Origin: JAWLEP01 sp964553045
GTDB taxonomy: Bacteria > Fermentibacterota > Fermentibacteria > Fermentibacterales > JCC-6
Reading direction: 5' to 3'
Length of the DNA: 64,000 bases
NCBI GenBank assembly: GCA_964553045.1
Contig: CAZKJG010000013.1
Span: 32,798 to 96,797, forward strand
Shown here piece by piece: positions 16,502 through 24,113 of the stretch. The stretch's first letter is position 1. The number at the start of each line of letters is the position of its first letter. The notes beneath the pieces were generated by a model. That model was not told where the DNA came from. It saw nothing but the letters and a program-made list of their open reading frames with translations, and ran no database searches. Both the position numbers and the translations under genes were made by a program.

Positions 16502-17710
16502 ATGGGCATTCCCACCATGCAGCAGATGTTGGAGGCCGGCGTGCACTTCGGCCACCAGGAGAAGCGCTGGAATCCCAAGATGCGCAAGTACATATTTATG
16601 GCGCGCAACGGGATCCACATCATCGACCTGAAGAAGACCCGAACCCTCCTGGAGGACGCCGCGAACCTGGTGAGCAAGACGGTAGCCGAAGGCAAGAGCG
16701 TCCTCTTCGTCTCCACCAAGAAGCAGGGCCGCGAGGTTGTGCGTGAGCAGGCCGAGAGGTGCGGGCAGTTCTACATGACCGAGCGATGGCTGGGCGGCAC
16801 GCTCACCAACTACCGCACTGTCTACAGGAGCATCGAGCGGCTCAAGGAGCTGGAGAAGGCCGACAAGGCGGGTTTCCCGCCGAACCTGACCAAGCGCGAG
16901 GTTCTTCAGAGGACCCGCGAGCTGGCCAGGCTGAAGAAGTACCTCAGCGGAATCAGGAACATGAGGGATATGCCCGGCGTGGTGGTCGTGGTCGACATAA
17001 AGAACGAGCAGATCGCTGTGCGGGAGGCCCGGAAGCTGGGTATCCCCTGCATAGGGCTCTTGGACACGAACTGCGATCCCACCGAGATCGACTATCCCAT
17101 TCCCGGAAACGACGACGCGATCAAGTCCATTTCGCTCATTGTCTCCACTCTGGCGGACTACGCTCTGATGGCGCAGGAGGGTAAGGACGCCGGCCCCGCT
17201 GCTCCCGCGAAGGAAGAGGCCGCGGAGCCCTCCGAGGAAGCCGAGAAGACGGAGGCCGAAGGCCCTCCCGACGAGGCCGGACCGGGGGAAGGGGAAGAAG
17301 GCGAAGAGCCCGAGAAGAAGGCGGCCCCCAAGAAGAAGGCGGCTCCGAAGAAGAAGGCCGCGCCGAAGAAGAAGGCGGCTCCCAAGAAGAAGGTGGCCCC
17401 CAAGAAGAAGGCGGCTCCGAAGAAGAAGGCCGCGCCGAAGAAGAAGGCGNNNNNNNNNNNNNNNNNNNNNNNNNNNNNNNNNNNNNNNNNNNNNNNNNNN
17501 NNNNNNNNNNNNNNNNNNNNNNNNNNNNNNNNNNNNNNNNNNNNNNNNNAGGCGGCTCCGAAGAAGAAGGCCGCGCCGAAGAAGAAGGCGGCCCCCAAGA
17601 AGAAAGACTCCCCTGAGAAGGCCGAGAAGCCGAAGAAGTCCGAAGACACCGGGAAGTCGGGTTCGGCGGATGGGGACGAAACGAATGGTTCAGAGAAGGA
17701 AGAGGCCTGA
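16502..17710 (+). CDS. rpsB: 30S ribosomal protein S2 with long Lys/Ala-rich C-terminal tail (spans a gap)
   Basis: Residues 1-230 are a normal S2: MQQMLEAGVHFGHQEKRWNPK, FVSTKKQ, ERWLGGTLTN and the switch motif DTNCDPTEIDYPIPGNDDA. After an acidic linker (residues 235-270) comes a tandem six-residue repeat AAPKKK, at least nine visible copies, like histone-H1-type tails. A run of 100 N (17450-17549) interrupts the repeat, so the true copy number and the reading frame across the gap are unknown; 402 residues is nominal. The end is acidic and serine-rich. The start ATG has AAAGGA ten bases upstream. tsf follows after two bases. The fold is certain; the tail is unusual for S2. Confidence 0.93.
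   Translation: MGIPTMQQMLEAGVHFGHQEKRWNPKMRKYIFMARNGIHIIDLKKTRTLLEDAANLVSKTVAEGKSVLFVSTKKQGREVVREQAERCGQFYMTERWLGGTLTNYRTVYRSIERLKELEKADKAGFPPNLTKREVLQRTRELARLKKYLSGIRNMRDMPGVVVVVDIKNEQIAVREARKLGIPCIGLLDTNCDPTEIDYPIPGNDDAIKSISLIVSTLADYALMAQEGKDAGPAAPAKEEAAEPSEEAEKTEAEGPPDEAGPGEGEEGEEPEKKAAPKKKAAPKKKAAPKKKAAPKKKVAPKKKAAPKKKAAPKKKAXXXXXXXXXXXXXXXXXXXXXXXXXXXXXXXXXXAAPKKKAAPKKKAAPKKKDSPEKAEKPKKSEDTGKSGSADGDETNGSEKEEA
17450..17549. other. Assembly gap (100 N) inside rpsB
   Basis: Exactly 100 N, the usual nominal size for a scaffold gap. It lies inside the AAPKKK repeat, which is the likely reason the assembly broke here. Confidence 0.97.
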
Positions 17711-17712
17711 AG

Positions 17713-18306
17713 ATGGCTGTAGACGCCAAGAGAGTTAAGGAGCTCCGGGACATTTCCGGAGCGGGAATACTGGACTGCAAGAAGGCCCTGGAGGAATCCG
17801 GCGGCGACGTGGAGAAGGCCCTGATTCTCCTGCGGGAGAAGGGTCTGAAGATCGCCAAGAAGAAGGCGGGCCGCGAGGCCACAGAGGGCCGTATCGAGGC
17901 CTACGTGCACCACGACTCCAAGATAGGCGTGCTGGTGCAGGTGAACTGCGAGACGGACTTCGTGGCCATGAACGAGAAGTTCAAGGAGTTCTGCCACGAA
18001 CTGGCCATGCACATAGCGGCCTCCGATCCCCAGGTGATATCCCGGGAGGACCTCCCCGAGGAGCAGGTGACCCAGGAGAGGGAGATCCTGCTGAAGCAGC
18101 TGGAGGATTCCGGCAAGCCCGACAACATCAAGGAGAAGATAGTAGAGGGCAGAATGAAGAAGTTCTTCTCCGAGGTATGCCTGCTCGACCAGGAGTGGAT
18201 GCACGACAGCGATATGGGAAGCGTCCGGCAGGTACTCACCGACCTTATCGCCAGGATCGGCGAGAACATAGTCATCAGCCACTTCGCCAGATACTCGGTG
18301 AGGTAG
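17713..18306 (+). CDS. tsf: Elongation factor Ts
   Basis: EF-Ts exchanges GDP for GTP on EF-Tu. The 197-residue protein starts with the UBA-like domain (VKELRDISGAGILDCKKALEE) and has the core TDFVAMNEKFKEF, matching the family 'TDFVARN..F'. It is the short form with a reduced second subdomain. It ends with 'VISHFARYSVR' (family 'v..F.R..vGe' region). It follows rpsB at two bases. Confidence 0.96.
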   Translation: MAVDAKRVKELRDISGAGILDCKKALEESGGDVEKALILLREKGLKIAKKKAGREATEGRIEAYVHHDSKIGVLVQVNCETDFVAMNEKFKEFCHELAMHIAASDPQVISREDLPEEQVTQEREILLKQLEDSGKPDNIKEKIVEGRMKKFFSEVCLLDQEWMHDSDMGSVRQVLTDLIARIGENIVISHFARYSVR

Positions 18307-18309
18307 GCA

Positions 18310-19035
18310 ATGGGCGACGACCCTCCGGCGCGGGGCAGGTTTCTGCTCAAGCTGAGCGGCGAGCTTCTCGCCGGTTCCGGAGGGTCGGGCCTGGACCCCG
18401 AGAGCGTTGACGCCTACGCCCGTGTCCTTGTGGGTCTGTCCGGCGATGGCTGGCAGATCGGGGTGGTCACGGGCGGAGGCAACTTCGTCAGGGGTCGCCA
18501 GCTGCAGGCATTCACCCGAACCCGGGCCGACATGATGGGCATGCTGGCAACGGTCATCAACGCCATCGCCCTGGCGGATTCCATTCGCAGGGCCGGGGGC
18601 GCCGCCAGCGCCATGAGTCCCATAGCCGCCGACGGCCCCGCAGAACCATTCACCGTGGACAGGGCCATGGAGCTGATGCAGGACGGAGCCGTGGCCGTCT
18701 TCGGTGGAGGCACCGGAAACCCTTGGGTGACAACGGATACGGCCGCCGCCTTGCGGGCGGCCCAGACCGGCTGCGGCATGCTGCTCAAGGGAACCAAGGT
18801 AGACGGCGTGTACGACGCCGATCCCGTAGGCAACCCCGAAGCCGTACGCTACGACAGGATAAGCTACGACCAGGTGCTTCGCGGAGACCTCGGAGTCATG
18901 GATGGCGCGGCCGTAGCCATATGCCGTGACGCCGGCATTCCCATCGTAGTATTCGATATCACCAGGCCAGAGAACGTCGAGAGGGTCCTGGCGAGCCCCT
19001 CGACCGGCACCTTGATAGGGGAGGAGCAGGTGTGA
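18310..19035 (+). CDS. pyrH: UMP kinase
   Basis: PyrH phosphorylates UMP to UDP. The 241-residue protein shows the amino-acid-kinase fold motifs: LLKLSGELLAG, VVTGGGNFVRG, DMMGMLATVINAIAL, FGGGTGNPWVTTDTAA and KGTKVDGVYDADP. The ATG lies three bases after tsf. It overlaps frr by GTGTGA. The tsf-pyrH-frr order is conserved across bacteria. Confidence 0.97.
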   Translation: MGDDPPARGRFLLKLSGELLAGSGGSGLDPESVDAYARVLVGLSGDGWQIGVVTGGGNFVRGRQLQAFTRTRADMMGMLATVINAIALADSIRRAGGAASAMSPIAADGPAEPFTVDRAMELMQDGAVAVFGGGTGNPWVTTDTAAALRAAQTGCGMLLKGTKVDGVYDADPVGNPEAVRYDRISYDQVLRGDLGVMDGAAVAICRDAGIPIVVFDITRPENVERVLASPSTGTLIGEEQV

Positions 19036-19586
19036 TAACCGAGCTGATGAGCGAGCTGAAGCAGAGGATCTCCAAGTCCGTCAAGAACACGGCCCACCAG
19101 ATGGCCGTCATCCGCACCGGCAAGGCCAGCCCGGCCCTGCTGGACAACATCCGGGTGGAGTGCTGGGGCGACAGGCTGCCCCTCAAGCAGGTAGCGGGCA
19201 TCTCGGCACCGGACCCCAGCCTGCTGGTGATCCAGCCGTACGACCCGTCGACCGCCGAGGCCATCGTCAAGGCCGTAGAGAGCTCCGACCTGGGCCTGCG
19301 GGCTTCCGCGGACGGACCCGTGGTGCGCATACCCATTCCCAAGCTCTCCGACGAGCGGCGGACCGAGCTCGCCAGGCAGGTGGGCAAGATCGCCGAGGAG
19401 GGTCGGACTGCGATTCGCAACATAAGGCGGGACATAAACGACAGCCTGAAGAATGCGGCGAAGAGCGGCAAGATAACCGAGGACGAGGAGCACCGAGCCC
19501 TGGACGATGTCCAGGAGCGGATCGACAAGGCCGTCGAGGAAATCGATTCGATTCTGGAGGCCAAGGAGAAGGAGATCCGGGGCTGA
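19032..19586 (+). CDS. frr: Ribosome recycling factor
   Basis: RRF splits post-termination ribosomes with EF-G. The 184-residue protein has the family length (185) and motifs: 'IRTGKASPALLDNI', 'PLKQVAGISAPDPSLLVIQPYD', 'RIPIPKLSDERR' and the coiled-coil arm 'RNIRRDINDSLK'. The GTG start overlaps the pyrH stop. Confidence 0.97.
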   Translation: MITELMSELKQRISKSVKNTAHQMAVIRTGKASPALLDNIRVECWGDRLPLKQVAGISAPDPSLLVIQPYDPSTAEAIVKAVESSDLGLRASADGPVVRIPIPKLSDERRTELARQVGKIAEEGRTAIRNIRRDINDSLKNAAKSGKITEDEEHRALDDVQERIDKAVEEIDSILEAKEKEIRG

Positions 19587-19610
19587 CCGGCCCCGAGTGC
19601 AGGGAGGCCC

Positions 19611-20351
19611 ATGGAGAGCAGCACAGAGGGTCTGGGCCAGGTCCCAGTCCATCTGGGGATCATCATGGACGGCAACGGCCGCTGGGCGCGAAGCCGCGGC
19701 CTGCGGCGAATAGAGGGTCACAGGGCGGCGGAGAAGTCGATCCACGATGTCGTCGAGGCCTGCGGGGAGGCCGGAGTGTCCTTCCTGACGCTCTACGCGT
19801 TTTCCACCGAGAACTGGAACCGGCCCCGGGCAGAGGTCTCCTTCATCATGAAGCTCCTCTCGTGGTTCATAGACCGCAACATTGAAAGCCTCGACCGCCA
19901 GGACGTGCGTCTTCTGGCCTCCGGCCGCCTGGACGATCTGCCCGACAAGGCCCGATCCGACCTCGACGCAGCCATGGAAAGGACTTCGGGCAACCGGGGG
20001 CTGCGTCTTGTGCTGGCCCTCAGCTACGGAGGCAGGGCGGAGATAGTGGACGCCGTCCGGCGCCTTGCCCGCCAGATCGCATCGGGGGAGATCGATTGCG
20101 ATGAGGTGGACGAGAACGCCATAGCGTCCCGTCTCTACCTGCCGGGTGTGCCCGATCCGGACCTGATAGTAAGGACCAGCGGCGAGCAGAGGCTCTCCAA
20201 CTTCCTTCTGTGGCAGTCGGCCTATTCCGAGCTGTACTTCACGGATGTTCTCTGGCCGGATTTCCGCCGCGAGCACCTCATGGAGGCCCTGCGGGCCTAC
20301 TCCGCCAGAAGCAGGCGATTCGGCGGCCTGCAGCCGGAGCGGAACGGCTAG
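19611..20351 (+). CDS. uppS: Isoprenyl transferase (undecaprenyl diphosphate synthase)
   Basis: It adds isopentenyl units in cis to farnesyl diphosphate to make the undecaprenyl carrier for cell wall and glycans. The 246-residue protein has HLGIIMDGNGRWA (catalytic Asp), 'GHRAAEKS', 'LYAFSTENWNRP', and 'DLIVRTSGEQRLSNFLLWQSAYSE', all diagnostic. cdsA begins at the base after its TAG. Confidence 0.96.
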   Translation: MESSTEGLGQVPVHLGIIMDGNGRWARSRGLRRIEGHRAAEKSIHDVVEACGEAGVSFLTLYAFSTENWNRPRAEVSFIMKLLSWFIDRNIESLDRQDVRLLASGRLDDLPDKARSDLDAAMERTSGNRGLRLVLALSYGGRAEIVDAVRRLARQIASGEIDCDEVDENAIASRLYLPGVPDPDLIVRTSGEQRLSNFLLWQSAYSELYFTDVLWPDFRREHLMEALRAYSARSRRFGGLQPERNG

Positions 20352-21155
20352 TTGTCCGGCTTTCCCTCACTGGCCAGACGGGTCGGCGCCGCCGCGGCCG
20401 GCCTGGCGGTTCTCGCCGCAACCCTGCTGCCCGGCATACCGGCCCTCAACGCCGGCATAATGGCGGTAGTGGCCCTCCTGGCGGGCATGGAGGCCTCCCG
20501 TCTCTACGGCGGCACGCCGGCCGAAGGCCTATCCAACGGACTTGCAGCCTCCCTCTCCACGGTGCTGATTGCCTTCCGGCCCGACCTGGCCTTTGCGCTG
20601 GTTACCCTGCCGCTGTGGGCCAGGGCGGCGGTCATACTCCCCAGGCGCGGCCCGGAGGACGCGGCAAGAACGGTGATGGCCGCCGGCGGCCTGGCCTCGG
20701 TGTACTCCCTGGGACTGGGTCTTCTGGCGGTGCACAGGATACAGGGCTCCGTCTGGCTGATGATGGTTCCCCTTCTCGTCTGCTGGGTGGGTGATTCGGC
20801 CGCCTACTTCGTGGGATGCTGGAAGGGCAGCCACAGGCTCAGTCCGCAGGTGAGCCCCAACAAGTCATGGGAGGGTTTCGCCGCGGGGCTGGCGGGAGCC
20901 GCGCTGGGGGCGTGGGCGGCCGGTACGCTGGGGGCGGGACTTCCCGCGGTCCAGACCGTTCCGGTAGGGCTGGGAGCCGGCCTGATGGCCGTTTTGGGCG
21001 ACCTGGCCGAGTCCGCCGTGAAACGGGACGCGGGAGTGAAGGACTCCGGAGGCCTGCTCCCCGGACACGGCGGCATTCTAGACCGTTTCGACAGCCTCAG
21101 CGCGGTGGCCCCGGCCACACTGGCGTGGCTCGTCCTGGGAGGCTGGCTGACATGA
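20352..21155 (+). CDS. cdsA: Phosphatidate cytidylyltransferase
   Basis: CdsA makes CDP-diacylglycerol from phosphatidate and CTP, feeding pgsA. The 267-residue membrane protein has about seven hydrophobic segments and the C-terminal signature SAVKRDAGVKDSGGLLPGHGG followed by 'DRFDS', which matches the CDP-DAG synthase pattern. The start is TTG adjacent to the uppS stop. It overlaps dxr by ATGA. Confidence 0.95.
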   Translation: MSGFPSLARRVGAAAAGLAVLAATLLPGIPALNAGIMAVVALLAGMEASRLYGGTPAEGLSNGLAASLSTVLIAFRPDLAFALVTLPLWARAAVILPRRGPEDAARTVMAAGGLASVYSLGLGLLAVHRIQGSVWLMMVPLLVCWVGDSAAYFVGCWKGSHRLSPQVSPNKSWEGFAAGLAGAALGAWAAGTLGAGLPAVQTVPVGLGAGLMAVLGDLAESAVKRDAGVKDSGGLLPGHGGILDRFDSLSAVAPATLAWLVLGGWLT

Positions 21156-22270
21156 TCGACGGCTCGGACACAAGGGTCGCCGTCCTGGGGTCCACGGGCT
21201 CCATAGGTCGCCAGGCGCTGGATGTCATAGCCCGGTCGCCCGGTCTGTCCGTATGGTCGCTTCTCTGCGCCTCGTCGGTAAACCTGATGCTGGAGCAGGC
21301 GGATACCTGCGCCCCCCGGGTAATGGGGGCAGTTCGCGCTGACGCAGCACCGGAGGGCGTGGTGTGCGGAAGGAACGCTCTGGACGCCTGTATTCGAGGC
21401 GCCGACGTTGTCCTGAACTGCATCGTCGGCAGCGCCGGGCTGCGCGCCAGCCTGATATGCAGCAGGCTGGGCCTCCCGCTCGCCCTGGCCAACAAGGAGA
21501 GCCTGGTGGTGGGCGGCCATCTCCTGCAGGATCACATCGACGCCGGGAAGGTGGTTCCGGTGGACAGCGAGCACAGCACCGTATTCCGCTGCCTGGAGGG
21601 GGAGAGACAGCCTCCCCTGGCGATCACCCTCACAGCCAGCGGGGGCGCCCTGCGGGATACGGCCCTGGACGACCTGCCAGACGCCACACCGGAGCAGGTG
21701 CTGGCCCACCCCAACTGGGACATGGGGGCCAGAATCACCGTGGACTCGGCCACCATGGTCAACAAGGCCTTCGAGGTCATAGAGGCGGGCTGGCTCTTCG
21801 GAAGGGGCGCAGACATAGACGCGGTGATCCACCCCCAGAGTGTGATACATTCGCTGGTCAGGCTGGCCGACGGCACATGGAAGGCCCTGATGGGCAGCCC
21901 GGACATGCGGGTTCCCATCCAGTACGCGCTGCGCTATCCGAGCGGCGGGCTGCAGCCGCTGGAGACCGACCGTCCACAGGACTGGCCCGACCTGCGGCTG
22001 CGTCCTCTGGACCCCAGGCGATATCCCGCGTTCCGGCTGGTCAGAGAGGCGGCGCGGAAGGGCCAGAGCCACCCCGTGGCGGCCAACGCCGCAGACGAGG
22101 TAGCCGTACGGGCCTTCCTGCAGAAGAGGATCCGGTTCGGCGCAATCGCCCGGGTGATAGGCAGGGTGCTGGAGAGACACAGCGCCCGCGATATCCCCGA
22201 CATCGAGACCCTGGAGGAGGCTGACGCCGAGGCTCGGGAGCTGGCGGCTGCGGAGGTGGAGGCTTGCTGA
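21152..22270 (+). CDS. dxr: 1-deoxy-D-xylulose 5-phosphate reductoisomerase
   Basis: Dxr converts DXP to MEP, the first committed step of the non-mevalonate isoprenoid pathway that supplies uppS. The 372-residue protein has the NADPH site VLGSTGSIGRQALDV, 'ALANKESLVVGG', 'PVDSEHSTVFRCLEG', 'TLTASGGALRD', 'NWDMGARITVDSATMVNKA' and 'VIHPQSVIHSLV', so metal and substrate residues are complete. It overlaps cdsA (ATGA) and rseP (seven bases). Confidence 0.97.
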   Translation: MIDGSDTRVAVLGSTGSIGRQALDVIARSPGLSVWSLLCASSVNLMLEQADTCAPRVMGAVRADAAPEGVVCGRNALDACIRGADVVLNCIVGSAGLRASLICSRLGLPLALANKESLVVGGHLLQDHIDAGKVVPVDSEHSTVFRCLEGERQPPLAITLTASGGALRDTALDDLPDATPEQVLAHPNWDMGARITVDSATMVNKAFEVIEAGWLFGRGADIDAVIHPQSVIHSLVRLADGTWKALMGSPDMRVPIQYALRYPSGGLQPLETDRPQDWPDLRLRPLDPRRYPAFRLVREAARKGQSHPVAANAADEVAVRAFLQKRIRFGAIARVIGRVLERHSARDIPDIETLEEADAEARELAAAEVEAC

Positions 22271-23502
22271 GCTCGGTACTGGCCGTGGTTCTGGGCCTCG
22301 GCGTGATAATCCTCATTCACGAGCTGGGACACTTCCTGATGGCCAAGGCGGTGGGCATGGAGGTGGAGCGGTTCTCCATAGGATTCCCCCCGCACGTGAT
22401 GAAGCTCAGAAGGGGGGAGACCGAGTACTGCGTCGGCGCCATACCCCTGGGCGGCTACGTCAAAGTGGAACTGGGGACCGGCGGCGATACCGTATCTCAG
22501 GTCAGTCCGGCGAAGAGGATGCTGGTGGTGCTGGCCGGGCCGAGCTCCAACCTGGTGCTGACCGCCTTCCTCTTCTTCCTGGTTCTGGGCGTGACCGGAC
22601 GCAGCGTAGGCCTGCTGCCCCCGGTGGCCAGCTCCGGGGACGGCTCGCTGGGCCTCGCAGCCGGCGACACCCTGCTGGCGGTGAACGGGAAGCCGATAGA
22701 CTCCTATACCGACGCCTTCCTCGCCCTTTCCGAGGCGCCTGCGGGGACCCTGGAGGCCGGAACACCCGCAGGACCGGTGAGCGGGGAGTACTCGATCGAC
22801 GCCGAAGACGCGCCGGGCTTCATGCCCCTCATCCCCCCGGTAGTGGGTGAGGCGCCGGTGGGGCTGCCCGCGCACACGGCCGGGCTGCGGGAGGGAGACA
22901 GCCTGATGGCGGTTGACGGGAAGCCGTTGTCCAGTTGGGACCAGATGGTTGACATCGTCCGATCCTCCGGTGGCAGGGAGATGGCCCTGGCCGTGTACCG
23001 GGAGGGAGGGGCCGACACCCTACTCGTCAGTCCGGTGGAGACCGACGGTGCATGGCGGCTGGGCCTTCTTCCCGCAACCAGGCAGGTGGTGGAGCGGCTT
23101 CCCATTCCGAGAGCCATGTGGTCGGGCATGGAGCTGGCAGTGAGGGGAGCGGCCGACTACTATGCCACCCTGTTCGGGCTTTTCTCCAGGCCCAGGGAGC
23201 TCTACGAGTCCTCCGGAGGTCCGGTCTACGTTGCGCAGACCCTCAGCCAGCAGGCGTCCTACGGCCTGTCCCGCCTGCTGGAGACCGTAGCCGTCATCTC
23301 CCTGGCGGTGATGGTCTTCAATCTGCTTCCGATTCCCATACTCGACGGCGGGCAGCTGATATTCCTGGTCTGCGAGGCCTTTCGGGGAAGGCCCCTTCCC
23401 AAGAGGACGATACAGGTTGCCCAGCAGGTGGGCCTGTTCGTCATCATGCTGCTCTTCGTGGTCATTCTCCAGAAAGATATATCCAGGCTGATACCGGGCT
23501 GA
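22264..23502 (+). CDS. rseP: RIP metalloprotease RseP (site-2 protease)
   Basis: An inner-membrane zinc protease that cleaves transmembrane segments, such as anti-sigma factors and signal peptide remnants. The 412-residue protein has HELGH (about residues 18-22), the PDZ pair (one around 130, with the GLREGDSLMAVDGKPL block around 210), and the third-ligand motif NLLPIPILDGGQL (about 358-370). The TTG start overlaps dxr. It closes the envelope superoperon; the next gene is convergent, six bases away. Confidence 0.95.
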   Translation: MLSSVLAVVLGLGVIILIHELGHFLMAKAVGMEVERFSIGFPPHVMKLRRGETEYCVGAIPLGGYVKVELGTGGDTVSQVSPAKRMLVVLAGPSSNLVLTAFLFFLVLGVTGRSVGLLPPVASSGDGSLGLAAGDTLLAVNGKPIDSYTDAFLALSEAPAGTLEAGTPAGPVSGEYSIDAEDAPGFMPLIPPVVGEAPVGLPAHTAGLREGDSLMAVDGKPLSSWDQMVDIVRSSGGREMALAVYREGGADTLLVSPVETDGAWRLGLLPATRQVVERLPIPRAMWSGMELAVRGAADYYATLFGLFSRPRELYESSGGPVYVAQTLSQQASYGLSRLLETVAVISLAVMVFNLLPIPILDGGQLIFLVCEAFRGRPLPKRTIQVAQQVGLFVIMLLFVVILQKDISRLIPG

Positions 23503-23508
23503 GCGTCA

Positions 23509-23868
23509 TCAGCGGCCGGTGCTCGAATCCTCCTTGGCCGGCGGATGAGGCGAGTGGTCGGGCGCGGTCCCGTCCCGGACGCAGCCGGGCTCGGGAGGCG
23601 TGATCGCCTGTATTGAATCGCTGAGTCTTCCGTAGAGGTACACGTACCTCTGGGGGACGCTGTCGCAGTGGGCCATGAGCCTCCGCAGGCCATCGGGGTC
23701 GAGATCCCCGGGGTTCCCCGGAGGCACCAGGCTGCGGGCTATGCTGCCGGCCCACTGCTCCAGGTGCTCCCGTTCGGCCCTGTCCGGGGCCCACTCGCGA
23801 TCCGCCTTGGGGTTGCCGCATCCGGCCAGAACGGCAGCACAGAGCAACGCGGCCGGCAAGAGTCTCAA
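23509..23868 (-). CDS. Small lipoprotein, unknown function
   Basis: A 119-residue protein with a lipoprotein signal: the lipobox LAGC has Cys at residue 17 after a hydrophobic stretch. The mature part is hydrophilic and Pro-rich, with no recognisable domain. The start is TTG with AAGGAG six bases upstream. It is convergent with rseP. A minus-strand promoter candidate lies at 23897-23924. Confidence 0.65.
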   Translation of the reverse strand: MRLLPAALLCAAVLAGCGNPKADREWAPDRAEREHLEQWAGSIARSLVPPGNPGDLDPDGLRRLMAHCDSVPQRYVYLYGRLSDSIQAITPPEPGCVRDGTAPDHSPHPPAKEDSSTGR

Positions 23869-23896
23869 CCGATCTCCTTCCGCAGGGTCCGGCAGC

Positions 23897-23924
23897 AGTA
23901 TATGGCGGCAGGGAATAACGGCAA
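23897..23924 (-). promoter_or_regulatory. Putative promoter of the small lipoprotein gene
   Basis: On the minus strand, TTGCCG (23924-23919) and TATACT (23902-23897, 5 of 6) are 16 bases apart. Transcription would start about 20 bases before the gene. The -35 box is weak. Confidence 0.4.
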
Positions 23925-24000
23925 GGGCTGGAACCGCCGGACGTGACCGCGCGTATAGCTACTGCTGGCGCCTATCCTGTTCGAGGCCGGCCGGCGGCTG

Positions 24001-24006
24001 TATAAT
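24001..24006 (+). promoter_or_regulatory. Extended-spacing -10 box upstream of the peptidase/barrel gene
   Basis: A perfect TATAAT lies about 108 bases ahead of the ATG at 24114. No good -35 is visible 16-18 bases upstream, so an activator or another sigma factor may be involved. The 245-base divergent gap 23869-24113 holds this, the lipoprotein promoter and nothing else I recognise. Confidence 0.45.
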
Positions 24007-24113
24007 TGGCGGCACAGCGGGCCTGCCCGAGAGCGTGTAGGAGGGCGCCTAAGCGAAGGTGGGCGAAGCCTCCGAAACGTCTTCCGGGCCCCATCCCTCC
24101 GGGAAGGAATACG

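Noticed and set aside
17320..17610. CRISPR-like or non-coding tandem repeat
   Set aside because: The 18-base units are in frame and encode AAPKKK; there are no spacers.
24006..24113. Upstream ATG that would extend the peptidase gene
   Set aside because: It adds a basic, proline-rich leader before a clear signal peptide, overlaps the TATAAT box and has no ribosome site.
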